The notes beneath the pieces were generated by a model. It worked only from the letters and a program-made list of their open reading frames with translations, had not been told where the DNA came from and ran no database searches. The translations under genes were made by a program, and so were the position numbers. A stretch of DNA of 64,000 nucleotides, taken from NCBI RefSeq assembly GCF_947623445.1, contig NC_135247.1, positions 17,238,501-17,302,500 of the forward strand. Direction: 5' to 3'. This DNA comes from Clavelina lepadiformis (taxonomy: Eukaryota > Chordata > Ascidiacea > Aplousobranchia > Clavelinidae). Below are positions 1-19,189 of this stretch, piece after piece (position 1 is the first letter of the stretch; the number at the start of each line of letters is the position of its first letter).

Positions 1-2680
1 AAGTCATGCATAACAAATGCACACATGTCAAATACGCCTCTGGCGTTTTAACCTCGCAAGTTTCAAATCCTAAGCAAATGAGACTATAAAGAGCATCTAG
101 GATTTCCTATTAAATTCCTTTATTAAGGTTAAGAGAATGGAGAAGTAAATATGTTGAATTCCACGGCCGATATTTTTGTAACGACTGCTCTATTTGTATC
201 GACAGTATCATCATTGTTTTTTTCCTACGTTTTCTGACATAACTATGGATTTTTCGTTATTAAAGTCGTCATGACCCTTAACGTGTGCTAAAATTCACCT
301 TTGAACTTGGACACAGCCGTTCTCGTATACTCATTTCTTTAAAGCAATGCAGAACTTTTCAGTTGGCAAAAAAATAGTTTTATTTTGCTTAAAAGTTGAA
401 AGTAAACCATAGAGTTCTAATTGGCTGTCTTTAGTAACTACTTCACCGCAACATACTTTCTATGATAAGGGCAACATTACTTGCAAGATAGGCCTAAGAT
501 AGAATATAACCATGAGGTTTTGCTTCGCTGGCAATAGCTGCTTGCGTTTCTATCCTGTTTAGTGACCAATCAATGGACTCTGAAAGGAGGCGGGAACTTC
601 AGACAAGTGAAATGCAATATATGGTCAGCGGCTCTTCAACGTCTACTAGCGGCGAGATCAATTTACTTAAAACCTGAAATAAAAACAGATTTCAGCATCA
701 TAATTTGGGAAAAACTCGTTATTTTTGAAAAAAATATTTTTAAAAAAGGCAAAGATTTCCTTAAATGACAATATTAAAAGATGTTTCTTTTTCTAATCAT
801 TTTTGTACTTCTGAAAGCGAAATGTTTCATGATAAAGCTTCAGTAAGCGTTGCCAATGGCATACTATGCGTTTTCAGCAATGTTCTGTTTTTTTCATATT
901 TTGCTGTATGCGAAACAATTCACTTGAAATATCGCATTGCATCGTACTGTACACAAACTATGCTCTATGGTTTATATAATCTTATACTTTTCTTAAAAAC
1001 AAAATGTTCTGAATTATATAACAGAGTCACTGGATGTCGCTACCGCACCGTCACAGATACATTGACGTTCAGTCACCTGATGGCAATGATTGAAAGTAGT
1101 GATTATTCTTAAGGTCGTTTTTGTGAAAAAGACATATTTTTGAAACAGCAAAAGGGTTTTTGTTTTAACTTTCACATAGCTTAGCACATGACTGTGTAAC
1201 TCACGTGCTGAAAATTAAAAACGTTCGCACTGATGAAAGAGTGTTATTAAAAGCCTCAGTTTCCCTGAGTTAAGCCAAACATCAGGCATATGAATCTTAC
1301 TGCGCATGCTGGTAGGCTTTCATTGCCCGTTAGTCATAAAACAACGGCTGTACAAGGGTCTGAACGATTAAGTTAATTGCAACAAACTTGTGGTATGCAA
1401 CAAACTTAATATTTTGACCTGAAAAGGCGGACAGTTCAACTATGCTATATATGAACATCATTCACGATTTCAAGCAAATTGGCGCCGAATTATTCTCCTA
1501 CAATAAACAAACACCGAAATTTCCTTTTCGAAAGAACACTTAAGCTATTATCTCTTCGGAATTAAAACGCCGCGTCTCATTTTAAACTTTCTGTAAAGTT
1601 CGATCTAGCTTTTCGATTAAAGACAATTTTATATACATCCTACGCACGTTATGCGTAATGACGTACGAAAATTACAAAAGCTCTTAGCATTTAAATATCA
1701 TTAGAAATGTCAAGTATGATGTAAATGAAAAAAGGTGATCCCGCATTATGAGTCACAATATCCAGTGTGTTACGTATTTTAAATTTGGTTGAACAAAAAA
1801 GAACAACTTACCGGTGAAAGAAAAAATGCAAAGCCGCAGTAAAACGTGTTCGATGCGAACGATTTTCTGCAGATAAACTTGTTGCAAGTTTTGGTATGGG
1901 GCAAATTGAGTTAACTACGAGAAGTGCTTGGGACTAAATAAGTAAGGCCGAGTCATTGCGCAACTGCTGAACTTTCAGACAATGGCCAATTATAGTCTCA
2001 GCGACGTTACATGTCTGCAATAGTGATATATAACAATGACATTATTTGTTGGTACAGCTCTCATAAAATTAAATTGAAGTACAAAAGACGTTTATCACAA
2101 GAGTGTCATAAAATTAATTGTCTCTTTATCTTGAGATCAAATGTCAGTAGAAAACGAAAAGCATGTTTCGAGGGCAATCAACTATTTATTTGCTGGTGTT
2201 CTTCTGATGACCATTCCCTACCTTCTAAAACGAATGGTGTAGCAAGTCGCAATATAATTTATCAATAATTGCCACTTCGAACACTTTGCAGTCTAAACTC
2301 GCTTTGTGTCCGGTGCAAAGTCTAAAAAAGACAGAATTTGTTTTGAGATTCGTTTGATTGTGGATGAGAAAGATAAGAAAGGATTTGCAGAAGCTTAGTT
2401 GTTTAAACCTTTAACCAGCAAAAAGACTGGTGAAAACTAAGAGGCATAGAAATGCGTTTAATGTAAGAATTAATATCAGGCGTTTCCTTATAAACAAGTA
2501 CACTTCTTAGAATAACTTCTACAAAGAAATATAATTTTAACCATACAATTGGACCATGCTGATAGCCTACTTCTAACTTCAAGAAATGTTTCTCGTCTAC
2601 AGCATTCAAGGTCAATTTAAACGCCTGCCTGCGTGTTATTGTACAAAGTCTTTTTTAATAGTCTGCATTCAGTCGCAAAG
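1..2680. other. 5' spacer, no gene recognised
   Basis: About 2.7 kb of AT-rich sequence before the first gene. The short open frames here (for example 562-768 and 765-1112) are lysine and phenylalanine rich, have no recognisable domain and no convincing splice sites. The proximal promoter of the intermediate filament gene should lie at the right end, but I see no clear TATA box. Confidence 0.5.
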
Positions 2681-5600
2681 ATGTCTTCAAAATCAAGCAG
2701 GTCGAGCTACAGGAACACTTTCGGGAACCAGACCGCCTACTCCACCGCTGGTTCGAAAACCTTCATGAAGGGTTTCGGGGTCGAGGAACCTGTGACGTCA
2801 AAAAGAGTCTCGTACTCTTATTCTGCTTCGTCATCATCGGGAGGAGCCGCTGGATTGGGAGGTAAGTGTGAATTATCCGTTCTTAAAAACCCAACTTGGC
2901 TACATGACCTGGTCAGCTAATAACTTTTGTGCTTTGTTTGCTTTTACAAGATTGCGCAAGAATGTTGACTTTTTCAATAAGCCTTTCTTTAATAATAGTT
3001 AATCAAAGTTTTGTATTCTACAACGTCCATGTCAACAGCAAAGAATAGTGTAGTTTGGAAAAGCGTGTTATGCATTTCTTCAGATTATTTCACCAAACCG
3101 TTATCGCCTGTATGGTTTTTAACTCAGTCATCAAAATTTATCCATTTCCAGCGGCGGCGACCCCTAGTATGCTAGAGCGTGACATGGTCAACTTGAAATT
3201 GAACGAGAAGGAAACTTTGAGCGGAATCAACAACAGATTTGCGAATTACATCGAAAAAGGTTGAAGTCACTCTTATTCGTGATATCAATCAATTTTGTGA
3301 CGTGATTTGAAGATGACGTGTTTCGTGACGTATCGTGTGACGTTTTACAGTCAGGTATCTGGAGCAGGAGAACCAGAGGTTGGAGAAGTTGATCCAGGAC
3401 GCGAGCGCGAATAAAGAAGTCGATCTCGGGGAGGATAAGATCGAGAATCTTCGGAGGTTGCGCGCGCAGGTGGATGACGCGACGTTGGCGAAGGTCCGAT
3501 CCGAGATCCAAAGAGACAACCTGAGAGGAGAGGCGTCGGAGTTTAAATGGAAGTAAGTATGGGGATGGGGAGGAGACATACTCCGGAGTAAAATCATTGC
3601 TCATTGAAAAGGAAAAAGAATTTATTTCTTTAAACTTCGAGACAAAACCCATGCTGGTACGTATCACGAAAAGCATCGCGGTGATAGAGTGTTGTAGCGA
3701 TTTAACGAGAATGTCATTCGCTTATACATAAACAAACGTCACAATGGAGCTTAACCTAAAGATGATATGACGTTATCGTTTAAAGACTAAGATACGTCAA
3801 CGCAAAAGTTACAGAAAATGTCAAATTTTTGCTAAACGTTTTTATTTAAAATGAGCTTCAATTCTCTTTATGAAATGCTATTGCCTTTTACCGAAGGTTT
3901 ATTTTAAAATCTTCCGGCTAATACTCCAAAAGTTACCGCGTTGCACGCCCAAGGCTATAAAACCCGCAGACAAATCGAACAATATTTATTTTGGCTTTCA
4001 CACATAAGGCTGCAATACATGAGCGGGGATAAACGTGCGGATAACAATTCACTTCTAAACCAGATAAAAAGTTGTTAGACTTATCAAAGAATCAAATCCT
4101 CAGAAGTTTAAAATCTAAGCTATTCACGCACACGATTTATTAATTATTTATGACTTATTGTTCTGCAAAAAAATTGTTTGAAATCCCTTGATGGCTTTTT
4201 ACGTTTTTAGTGTTTGCACTTGGAACGAAGCCGTTATAACGATGCTAATATTTAACAGGATGCTCGCGAGAAATTCGTGATAAACATCAGTAGAGATTTG
4301 TGCCACTTTTATCGTGTCTATAATTTCACCAAGATCAAGAAGAATCTCCGAAAATAGTCAAAACGAATTCGTGTTAAAAAGCTCGCAATGTAAACCATAA
4401 AAGGTCACCGCCAATACGCCATGCCCCATGGCATAAGGAATGGGTTACAGGCTATCGCAAACCTGTCTGTCATAATTTAAGTGACATCACCATGACGCGT
4501 TGTGACAAGCGTCAGAGAGAAAATTGGACAATAAAACAAGAGGAGCTTTAACTTGAAATAAGTCAAATAAACCTTCATATGGTTACTTTATTATTTTAAT
4601 TGTTTCTAATTTTCCGATTTTTTAAAGCTTTAGGAAAATATAACCTGTTTGACCTTTCTAAAATGTCCTGACCGTTCAGGCTGGACCACGAGGGACGCCT
4701 CCGTTCCGAGCTTGACGATGAATTGGGCCGATTACGTAAGGATGTTGATGACGCAACAATGGTACGCGTCGATTTGGAGAGAAAGATTGAAACGATGAGG
4801 GAGGAGCTCGATTACGGAAAGAAACTTCACGCTGAGGTGAGTGCGTTTATGACGTAATGTTGGACGTCATATTGCTTTAGAAACAACAATATATTGGATA
4901 ATCCAACAGAACTGTATAATCTATAGTGCTTGGTATCGATTCTAACGTTAATTTTCCCGCAAACTTCAGGAAATCGAAGACCTTATGGAGCAAATCAAGA
5001 ACCAGGGAGTGAGCGTGGAAGTTGACGGAATAGCTCCGGATGTTGCGGAGCTGCTCCGGCAGATCCGCGCCCAGTACGAGTCCATGGTGCTAAAGAACCG
5101 AGACGAAGCTGAGCAATGGTACAAGAGCAAGGTATATGACGTCATTTTAAAATAACGTGCCCGACTTCAAATGTCAACCCAAATACGACAAAGTATTTTG
5201 TCTTTAAGTGTTTTATGTTGTCCGAATTGTAGATGTTTTTCACCGTCTAACTGTGAGTTGTCTTACAAGGTTATCAAATTTACAGAGTATTCTCTTTCGT
5301 CATTTATTGCAATTGGATACGATAAAAATTATTCTCAAGATAGCAATCATTTGGTCGTACAAATATGTTTGAAGTCGGGTTTGAATAATCGGGTTTGAAT
5401 ATAATCTTTGTACAACCATCAGTACTTGATATTGATGTTCCGATGCTTGTTAAAGTGCTTACATAATTCTTTTAAGTTGTAAGCTTTTAATTTGTAAGCT
5501 GTTTATAATTTTGAAACAAATCAGTTCACAGTTAAGAGTTGAACGCTAAAGCCTATATATTGCTATACCCTATTAAAGTATGCGAATTCATCGGACATCT

Positions 5601-8106
5601 AACATGTAGGCCTACCGGTGCCATTCTGTTAATTTAAACAAAATTATCAAGTTTTTTCATGATGGCAGTTTGAGCGCCATTGTTGCCGACAAAAACATCG
5701 TACGTAGTTTTGCAACGTTTTTGTGAGGAAAGTTTTAAAATTAAACTTGCTAGCGAAAGAAGTCGACAGACAGCTACACTTGCTGGAATGTTGAAATGTC
5801 AATTGCTAAAACACACTTGTAGCCCTAGGCCATTTTAACTTAAATGTTGCTGATTTCATATACGTAGCGAACTCAGTTATCAACTTAAATCCAGTTCAAA
5901 CTGCTTATGGCTGTCATGCACCTATGTGACTAAGTATACAGCTTTTAAATATTCTATCAACAGGTATAATGCTTTTTCGAAAACAATCGTCTCTCACTTT
6001 TTCCGAACATGATTTCTGTATTTTTAAAAACCTTCGATTAACTTCAATGCGAAATGCAATAGCACGTTGACACCATAACATAAAAACATTCAATGATCAT
6101 TGCAAACCCAATCTGCAGAAGTTGTATCGCCTCCGTGCACGATTTACTGTGGAGGCAACAGAGCAAAACAAAGATCAAGAAATGAGTCTTTGCACGTTTT
6201 TTTTTCAGTTTGATGATTTGGAAGATCGCGCCAAGCTCAATATCAACGAGCTTGAGAAGGTCCAGGTGGATGTGAACGATTACCGGAAGCAGGTCACTCA
6301 ACTCGAAATGGAGCTTGAGTCACTCAGGGGATCGGTGAGTTCACATATGAAACTTACGACCTGTAGGTCCATTACACTAAGTCCTATAACTTTCAAGAAC
6401 TATAACGCAACCATATCAGTTTAAGTATAATTGCAAGAAGTGATATTGAACCTACGCACTTGACCTAAATCGGATTAATTCTGACACCGACAAGTAAAGC
6501 GTTGATTCTACAAACCTTCGAGATTCTGCGTTGAAAATAAGCGCACGTTCATTCAGCCAGCGCAAAAAACTGAGCCTGTTGTCATAACATAATACGCCGG
6601 TACATAGATCCATATTTGGTCTCGCCACCGAAAAGGTCGTTTGACATCAGGTTCGGCTGATGACATTCAACTTCGCCCGAGGCGTTAACATGCGAGTAAA
6701 TACAGCCAGACGGACTAAACTACAGCACGAATCGTCATGTTTTGGTGGTACGACGAATTTTAAAATCTGGTAAACAACATACCTCGTTTATTAGCGGCCA
6801 CTCCGTTTATTTCCAACAAAAAACCTCATAATAGCGGTGATAAATGGATTTTTTTCAGCATCTTACAACGCTGTCACCAGCAAATTGGGCTATTCTGAAA
6901 TTACGACATACAACTTATTTCATTTATATAAACTTTAAAGTAATTTTAGATCAAGACCAAGTGTTGACAATGTGTGCATCAATTTCACTTTGCAAAGAAA
7001 TTTTGTTTTCCCCGTTAGAAGGCAATGAAGAGTCAACATTAAAAAACCTTTCATGATGTAAAATCAATGCAAGTTACCCAATTAAACCAACACAATTTAA
7101 GGACGACAACCTCCTGTTTAAAGATTATTGGATCATTTCACTGCAAAAATACTTGTTTGATTAATTAATATCGTATTATTTGTATTAAGCTATAGCTTGT
7201 CAAGATATGACAGCATTGTTGCAGCTTTATAAGCTCGAGTTGTTTATCTTTGCAGAATGAATACCTCGAGCGCAACCTAGCGGACGTAGAAAAACGCTAC
7301 GAGCTGGAAGCACAGCGATACCAGGCTCGTGTCGGACGACTTGGCAACGAGCTTGATTACGCTACGCAGGAGATGAAACGCCATCTGGCGGAATACAAGA
7401 GACTTATGAGTGTTAAAATGTCTCTGGAAAAAGAAATTCTCACCTACAGAAGGTTGCTTGAAGGAGAGGAGAAAAGGCAAGTTTAAGACATCACATTTCA
7501 AATAATGACGTGTACAAAGTACGATGACGTGTCAGCATGTTGACCCCAGCAACTGATGAAACGATCCATGAACAAACTCTCTTAGCATTGTGAACGTGAT
7601 TGCCTGGATGTAACGGTTTAATTCATAAGGATTACAGTGTTTTGTTTTCTGTGCGTTTTATTTAAGTCTCGTCCTGCGCGAAGTTTTGATAACATTTAAA
7701 ACTGATAGTGATGAATGGTTACTTGTCCTATTTATATCATGAGTCGATCACAAAGTTTTTGGTACCAACCTTGTTATGTTGTTTCTATGTTTAGGGTTTC
7801 TTCGTCAAGTGACGAGAGCGACAGTGAATACAAGACAAAAACAACGAAGAAAGTGATTGTCAAAACCATTGAAACGAAGTAAGAAATATCTCAAGGTCTA
7901 CACTTTGAACGTTACAACCAAATTCAACAACATTAAAAAGATAAATAAAACTGCAAATTTTAAATAAATTAACTGAACTTACTACATTTACTAATTCATG
8001 TGATGTCTATGTCAGAGATGGAAAGATTGTTTCGTCATCGATCTCAGAAAAACAACTGGATGGCTCGGAAAGCTTTAGCTCTTCTTCCTCCAGTGACGAA
8101 GACTAA
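2681..8106 (+). CDS. Cytoplasmic intermediate filament protein
   Basis: Structural cytoskeletal protein that forms coiled-coil dimers and 10-nm filaments. Nine exons: 2681-2861, 3152-3259, 3351-3552, 4680-4836, 4970-5131, 6209-6334, 7256-7476, 7795-7878, 8016-8106; the reading frame stays open and gives 443 aa. A Ser/Gly/Tyr-rich head (about residues 1-70) is followed by a rod of about 310 residues. The rod opens with the helix-initiation motif (INNRFANYIEKVRYLEQEN, exons 2-3) and closes with the helix-termination motif (TYRRLLEGEEKR, end of exon 7). Coil 1B is the short chordate cytoplasmic form without the lamin insert. The tail is acidic and serine-rich and contains a KTIETKDGK stretch like vertebrate type III/keratin 8 tails. 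The start was chosen at 2681 because it opens a typical IF head. Intron 7 uses a GC donor. Whether it is the vimentin-like or keratin-like ascidian member is not settled. Confidence 0.93.
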
Positions 8107-8642
8107 CTTTAAGGACGTTATCAATGACGTCACCAGTTGCAAAAATTATGACGTCACGTCGGGTGATTAACATCTGCAGCGCAACATGTAAAGTATTATA
8201 TTGGGGAAACTATTACCTTATTCGTATAACTATTAGCGATTGTTTCACGTTGTTTCATAGGCCGGCGACCGAAGGTGCCTTTGTGTACATTTGTCTAGTA
8301 CCTACAAGTACCGGTGTTGAGTTTTATATAAACAGTAGTTTTTTTGATTTGTTTTGTCAAAAACGAGCAATACTACTTTAGCCTGTAGGCTGTGAATATT
8401 TGTACAGGCCCAAAAAGCTAGAGGACAAGTTTATAACGACAAAGTGCTGTACATAGGCTATAAGCTATAAACAACAATAAACATGTCACATCAGCCTACG
8501 AGATTAACTGCCACAGAAAATACAAATGTTTTGCAACGACTCGTCTATGGTTGATACAGTACAGCTGTTTGTATACGGCGTACCAAAAGAGTTTCTGTTC
8601 TGCTTGCTCAGATGTGCCTGTTTTTGTGCCATGTCTTCTGTA

Positions 8643-8648
8643 AATAAA
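8643..8648 (+). terminator. Candidate poly(A) signal of the IF gene
   Basis: AATAAA about 540 bases after the IF stop codon; another AATAAA-like site lies near 8475. Either could end the transcript. Confidence 0.45.
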
Positions 8649-8649
8649 G

Positions 8650-11600
8650 TGGTGAATTTGCTTATCAAAGTATTCGTATCTTTCAGAATTTAGCGATTCT
8701 AAAGAGTGGTTACACAGAAAAGTTTCTGAACAAAGTTTAGCTAAAAGTCTAACTTAGATCGTATTAAATAAGCATAAAACTAAAAGGCGTGATACGAGAA
8801 GAAACTTCAGCATAAATGACTTAAACCATTCTAGACCCCCCAGAGCTATGTTATTTGTGTACAAGGGTCAACCAAATATCAACATTCAACGGCTTTGTCG
8901 CGCGTTTCCAATGATAATAACAATGCTGTCACAGTGAAGCATCAGTTAAAATGCGAGTTATGTAATGTTTGATATTTAGCGGCATACCAAGTGATGGGGA
9001 AAATTAAAGGGACTATAATTATCTGAAAGATTTGAGTTGACAAATAATATCAAAGATGAACTTTGATCAACGGCCTAAAAAGGCAAAACCTGGGTTATTA
9101 TTCAACAAAAAAATAACTGATTCATCAAAAAAGTTACCTCATTGTTTTAAAAATATTTGATTTTTTACGCCAAAACCACGAAAACATCGTTGATACAGAA
9201 TGATTTTTCTAAAATTTCTAAAAATATTGTCGTGACAAGTTCGATGAACGTCGTACAGTGATTTATAAAAAAAGGGGCTATATATGCTGACTCACGATAA
9301 TAAAAATTTGGTGGAAATCATCAAAATTATGAAGAAAGAGGTTTAAGTAAACGAGTGCACAGTAGCATTACGTTGAGGTAAAGTAAAAACGTGTCATCAC
9401 ACAGAGTGGATTACAAATACCTATTCGTAAATGTCCAAAATTCTTATAACTGGTGTAATCTACTCATACGGCGTGACAAGAGATTTCCAGGCGTACTTCT
9501 TAGCGCTGCTCAATTACTAAAACATCAAGAAGGAACTTCCGCAACACCAAACTGTTGATAGAAAACAGGATTCACATGACATATTCCATTTCATCTTAAA
9601 CGACCACTAACGTGTTTTCAACGACCTCTACAGGAGGTTTATAAAAGCAAAAACTCTTAAGACTTCAATGTATAACTATCGGCAGTGACTAATTTGCAAG
9701 GGGCTTTAACGAATTCCTGTTGAAGTCACGTAATTTGACCTATTCAACCAATCACACACGAACACGTCGTTTATGGGGTTGGGTTATTCATTTTTCCCGT
9801 TAAAAGTGATGTAATTACAAATGAAACTTGTTTTCCAGGCAGATCCGCGTTTTCTCAGGTCAGCAAAACGACTTAAAAATAAAATGGTTCAACCCAGGAA
9901 CTGTCGTGAACCATCACAATTTACTGAGTAGTAGTGAAGACTATTATATATAAAAGCGAATAATTCCCAAGAAACTAAAAAAAATAAATAGTTTTCCGGT
10001 TGGTCAATGTTACTAAACGATAAAACGATCGTAATTGATTACGTCCGGTTGGCAGAAGATTTATAACGCGGTACTTGACGACAATTTTTAGAAGTTTTCG
10101 AATCACGTTTTTACGTATTTGACGCATCGTGAGTAATTATAGTTGCGTATGTATAGACTTGGACATGGGAAATGTAACATTTTGCTGCTACAATATGTTG
10201 AGTCAAACACTTCAGGAGTGTTTTAAAGCAAAACACACTTCTAGAGAAACCATTTTAAAACTGTTTCAGAAAAAGCTCAACTTTCAAGTTCGTTGCAAAT
10301 TTAGCAACCCGCAAATAGGACAAATTAATCGTGCGTGACCATCAAAACATTACGGACGATTGTGACGTTACCATATCCTTTGTGACGTTCGCTACGTGAT
10401 GTGATCTACGGGGTGCTGCGCAATTTCTGAGGAATGTCTTACTTGGCGAATTACCAGTTTTGAAAATGGAAAACCCCTTTTTAAAGGAAAGCATATGTTT
10501 GATGACGTCATACTTTGACAATAAAAGGCCCGAAAGAAGAAGCAATTAGTTAATAGCCGTAAAAAGTACGAGGAATTTCCGTTATTTTAAGACATAAATC
10601 TTAATAAAGCGTCCTGCCTAACACCAGTGGTTAGGCCGAAATTTACAGTCACTGAATTTCGCACCAGATCGCTCTAAAATAAACAAATAAAGTCCACGGC
10701 AAATAAATTTCTCCTGAATCATTTTTAATAAGGGGCCTTATGACATAAAAGGGGGCCTTTGACGTCAAAGATTCGTGAAGCGGAAATAGGGATATTGGCG
10801 CATTTTGCAAAAATAAATTGACAAGGTTTCAGACAAAAAGACGCATTTTAGAGTCGCAGGAAGTCGGCTGGGTTATCGAATTACGTCGAACATTTGCAGC
10901 AAAATGATAAATTTAAAACTTCCACCTAACAAAGCAAATGCATTTTAGTGTTTGCAAATTTGCTTGAGGTAACGGCTCATTGCCAGAGCGAGCGCCAGTG
11001 TACACATTTTTAGACTCTGTGGGACAAACCAAATATTGACCGTTCATAAACGAGACACGGTAAATGGTTTTTACGTATTACTTTCCAATTAGATATGCTG
11101 CCGATAATTACAGTTTATATTAGATTAATGGGCATATCCTGTTATTCGCCATTAACTACACCAAAATAAAATTTTTATGGAAATATTCTAAGGTTGTTTA
11201 TTTAAACGCTGCTACTGAAAATGTCGACATTACGTATAAACATTTGTAAACTATGTCGTTTAAAAAGGAAGCGGACAAATAGTTGAAGAATTTAAATATC
11301 AATATACAGTATCTTGAAAAGGAAGAGCTGTTGATAGCTAACAGGAACTGTTGGCGACATTGCGATTTCTTCCGTTATCAAAGGTTTTCGTAATACCTTT
11401 GAAATGCTGTATTCAGCAGGGTAAACGTTATGCGCTATACGTCTATTTGCGTAAAGGTTTCACTGCTGGTTCGTCCAGTAATACATCATAACACCGCCCA
11501 TACCTGCCTTTGTAAAATTTGGCGGAGTAAATCCTTTTCAGAATAATACAAGGGCTAATAAAATCAAGAACCGTGAAAAAGAAATTTAAAAGGCTTGTTG

Positions 11601-12240
11601 GGCAAGGCAAGGCCTTCCTTTTATACAAGCTATTTAGCTCAGTAATATCGAAGCCCAGTTTGCGGAAAGATATCGTGCCTCACTTGACTGATAGGCCGTG
11701 ACTTTCAGAGTGGTTTATTGCGTAACTGCTGATTGCCGCCTTGGTAAGAGAAATGTCAATGCAAAATGAGGTCGTCGCGGCTGCATACTTTTGGTTTTTG
11801 GGTAAACAGACCAAAACATAACCGGTTAAACAGTAACCACTGTCAAATCGTTAAATGATAGATATCCCATTAAACACTCAGCAAATTTACTTCGCTATTG
11901 GCAAGTGTTAGTTAATGGTTAGCGTGTCTTGAAATAGAACAGCATTTAGAATTAAGCACAAGGTATTAATTCAAATTATACAAAGTTAGAATTTGAGATA
12001 AATATATGGGAAGATTAAATCATTCTAGTTATTGAACACATGTTTTAGCCCCAATATTAGACCAGAATACGATCTACTCGAATTGTTTGTTATTACGGTT
12101 AAGAGAAAGGGCCACCAACATCGTCTGAGCTAATTCTCCTGACCAATTTTTCAGAGCTTCCTGAGTCTGGTCAAGTTTTAAAATCAAGCGCATTATTTTT
12201 GCTCTATGACGCAACAAGTGATATTGTTCGCTCACACAAG
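8650..12240. other. Intergenic spacer, no gene recognised
   Basis: About 3.6 kb of AT-rich sequence. Open frames at 10129-10338, 10342-10545 and 11443-11628 show no domain, no coding-like composition and no flanking splice pattern. It probably holds 3' UTR of the IF gene and distal regulatory sequence of the metalloproteinase gene. Confidence 0.45.
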
Positions 12241-12244
12241 GAGA

Positions 12245-12250
12245 TATAAA
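12245..12250 (+). promoter_or_regulatory. Candidate TATA box of the metalloproteinase gene
   Basis: TATAAA followed by AGCGGG, about 430 bases before the start codon. A possible 5' UTR intron runs from a GT near 12304 to a pyrimidine-rich acceptor ending near 12502, which would bring the mRNA start close to 12275. Confidence 0.5.
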
Positions 12251-12672
12251 AAGCGGGAATTAGGCGAGAGTCCAACAGAGCTAACACAGCTTCATCAAAA
12301 GAGGTAGTGGACAACGGCTTAAATTGCTTCCCAGGAAATGAGCGTTTTACAATTTAACAGTTGTCTGTAAATTGCAATGGATAAATTAACTTTCGAAATT
12401 GGTTAAAGCGTTTTTCGAATCAGGCAAGCCTAAAGATATTAGCGCAAGTGTGTTGAATGTGTTCTGAAAGTAAATAACCTAAAGTTTAATAATTTTTTTG
12501 CAGAGAAAAGTGAATTTATTTATTTATATATTTATTAAATACTTCCGTTTGAGAAAAGTTTAACAAAAATCTGCAAAGTGAAGAAATATTTCAGAAAGTT
12601 TCTGCTTCAGTTTATGACAAAACTTTATTAACAAAAACTTTAAAGCAAACAAACAATCAAAGTTCAAAAAAG

Positions 12673-17973
<5,301 letters not shown>

Positions 17974-18257
17974 GACTTTTGTGACGTCATCAAGAAGGAT
18001 GGGACTTTCCTTAAACTGAAAACTTGATGTAACCAGCATGTACAACCTATTAGAAGTAGTGTCATTCGTTTTCTAGTACTAACTTAATGTTTTTCTCCTC
18101 CTAAGATGCCGTCTTTCTTTGCATTTTCTACTACCCATTAAATATATGCAATTATCTCGGAACATATTTAACACTTTTTTAAGTTTTGATAATAATCAAC
18201 ATTTTTTGACTATTTATTGCGCTTTTGTAAATTATTGTCTTTTTTGTATTCTTTCGT

Positions 18258-18263
18258 AATAAA
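18258..18263 (+). terminator. Candidate poly(A) signal of the metalloproteinase gene
   Basis: AATAAA 285 bases after the stop codon, inside T-rich sequence. Confidence 0.5.
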
Positions 18264-18570
18264 TCTGGAAAAAAACTTTCTACACATCCAAAAGTCAAGG
18301 TCAAAATTTTCTCTGGTTGCTTGAACTGAAAGCTTGCTCCACTTTCCCGTTCATTGGGTGCTCATGGCCATTAGGCTGTAACAAGGCATAATTCTTTCGC
18401 TCCTAACAGTCGCTGGCAAAAAATAAACGACACCATCAACACGTTCAACGTAATGCTACGAGTTAACATCTGTTAGATGACGCTTGCCTCACAAAATTCT
18501 GACACAAACAAGAGTAAATACTAGCTGACAATGCGATCTCGTGTAATCAGATTAATTATTAAAGCATATA

Positions 18571-19184
18571 CAGTCAAATCCGCTTAATTCGGACACTTTG
18601 GTTCCGCTCACTTTTGGCCGAATTAAGCGGAGAAACGGCTTTGTCCGAATTAAGCGGATAATCAATTGTTCGTTTCATGGTAATGCGTAAAGGCAAAAAA
18701 CGTATTTAAAATACTGTAGTGTTGCGTAATAAATGAATTGCAGCTGCGCTATACTGCAGTAACTGGCACTGATCGCATAAAACGTCTTCGTTTACTTTAG
18801 TGACCAATTTCACTTTTTGTGCTAAACTTTTCTGTACAATTTTGTCCTACAAGATGGACGCGATTGTACCGAAGTAAAAGCGACTATGAAGCTGGCACGG
18901 CCTTATATGAGTTCATTGTCGATTGTTACTGCATGGATCGTCATTGTTTCACCATAATCGCTCATAATGCAATTGCATCTTGTCTTAAAACGAACGAAGT
19001 ACTGTTTATTGTGTCATAACCTAACGATGGAATTGCGAACATGTGTCCGAATTAAGCGGAGAATTGTCCGAATTAACAGGAGTTTTTTACGTTCAATTTT
19101 TACTTTTGTTCCGTTCCCGAGCATTTTGGCCGAATAAAGCGGTTGTCCGGGTTATCCGGTGTCCGAATTAAGCGGATTCGACTG
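18571..19184. mobile_element. pogo/Tigger-like MITE, TA target site
   Basis: A 614-bp element with inverted ends CAGTCAAATCCGCTTAATTC on the left and the matching GAATTAAGCGGATTCGACTG on the right, flanked on both sides by TA. The subterminal sequence repeats the CCGAATTAAGCGG unit several times in both directions. CAGT termini with TA duplication are typical of the pogo/Tigger branch of Tc1/mariner. No transposase is encoded; the 66-residue frame inside (18819-19019) has no recognisable motif. Confidence 0.8.
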
Positions 19185-19189
19185 TATCA

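Noticed and set aside
765-1112. 115-aa plus-strand open frame
   Set aside because: No domain, no neighbouring exons and AT-driven composition.
3227-3676. 149-aa minus-strand open frame
   Set aside because: It is antisense to IF exon 3, whose plus-strand frame is clearly the conserved rod; the long GC-rich exon opens the opposite strand by chance.
18819-19019. Open frame inside the Tigger-like MITE
   Set aside because: Only 66 codons with no DDE or helix-turn-helix pattern; not a transposase remnant that I can support.
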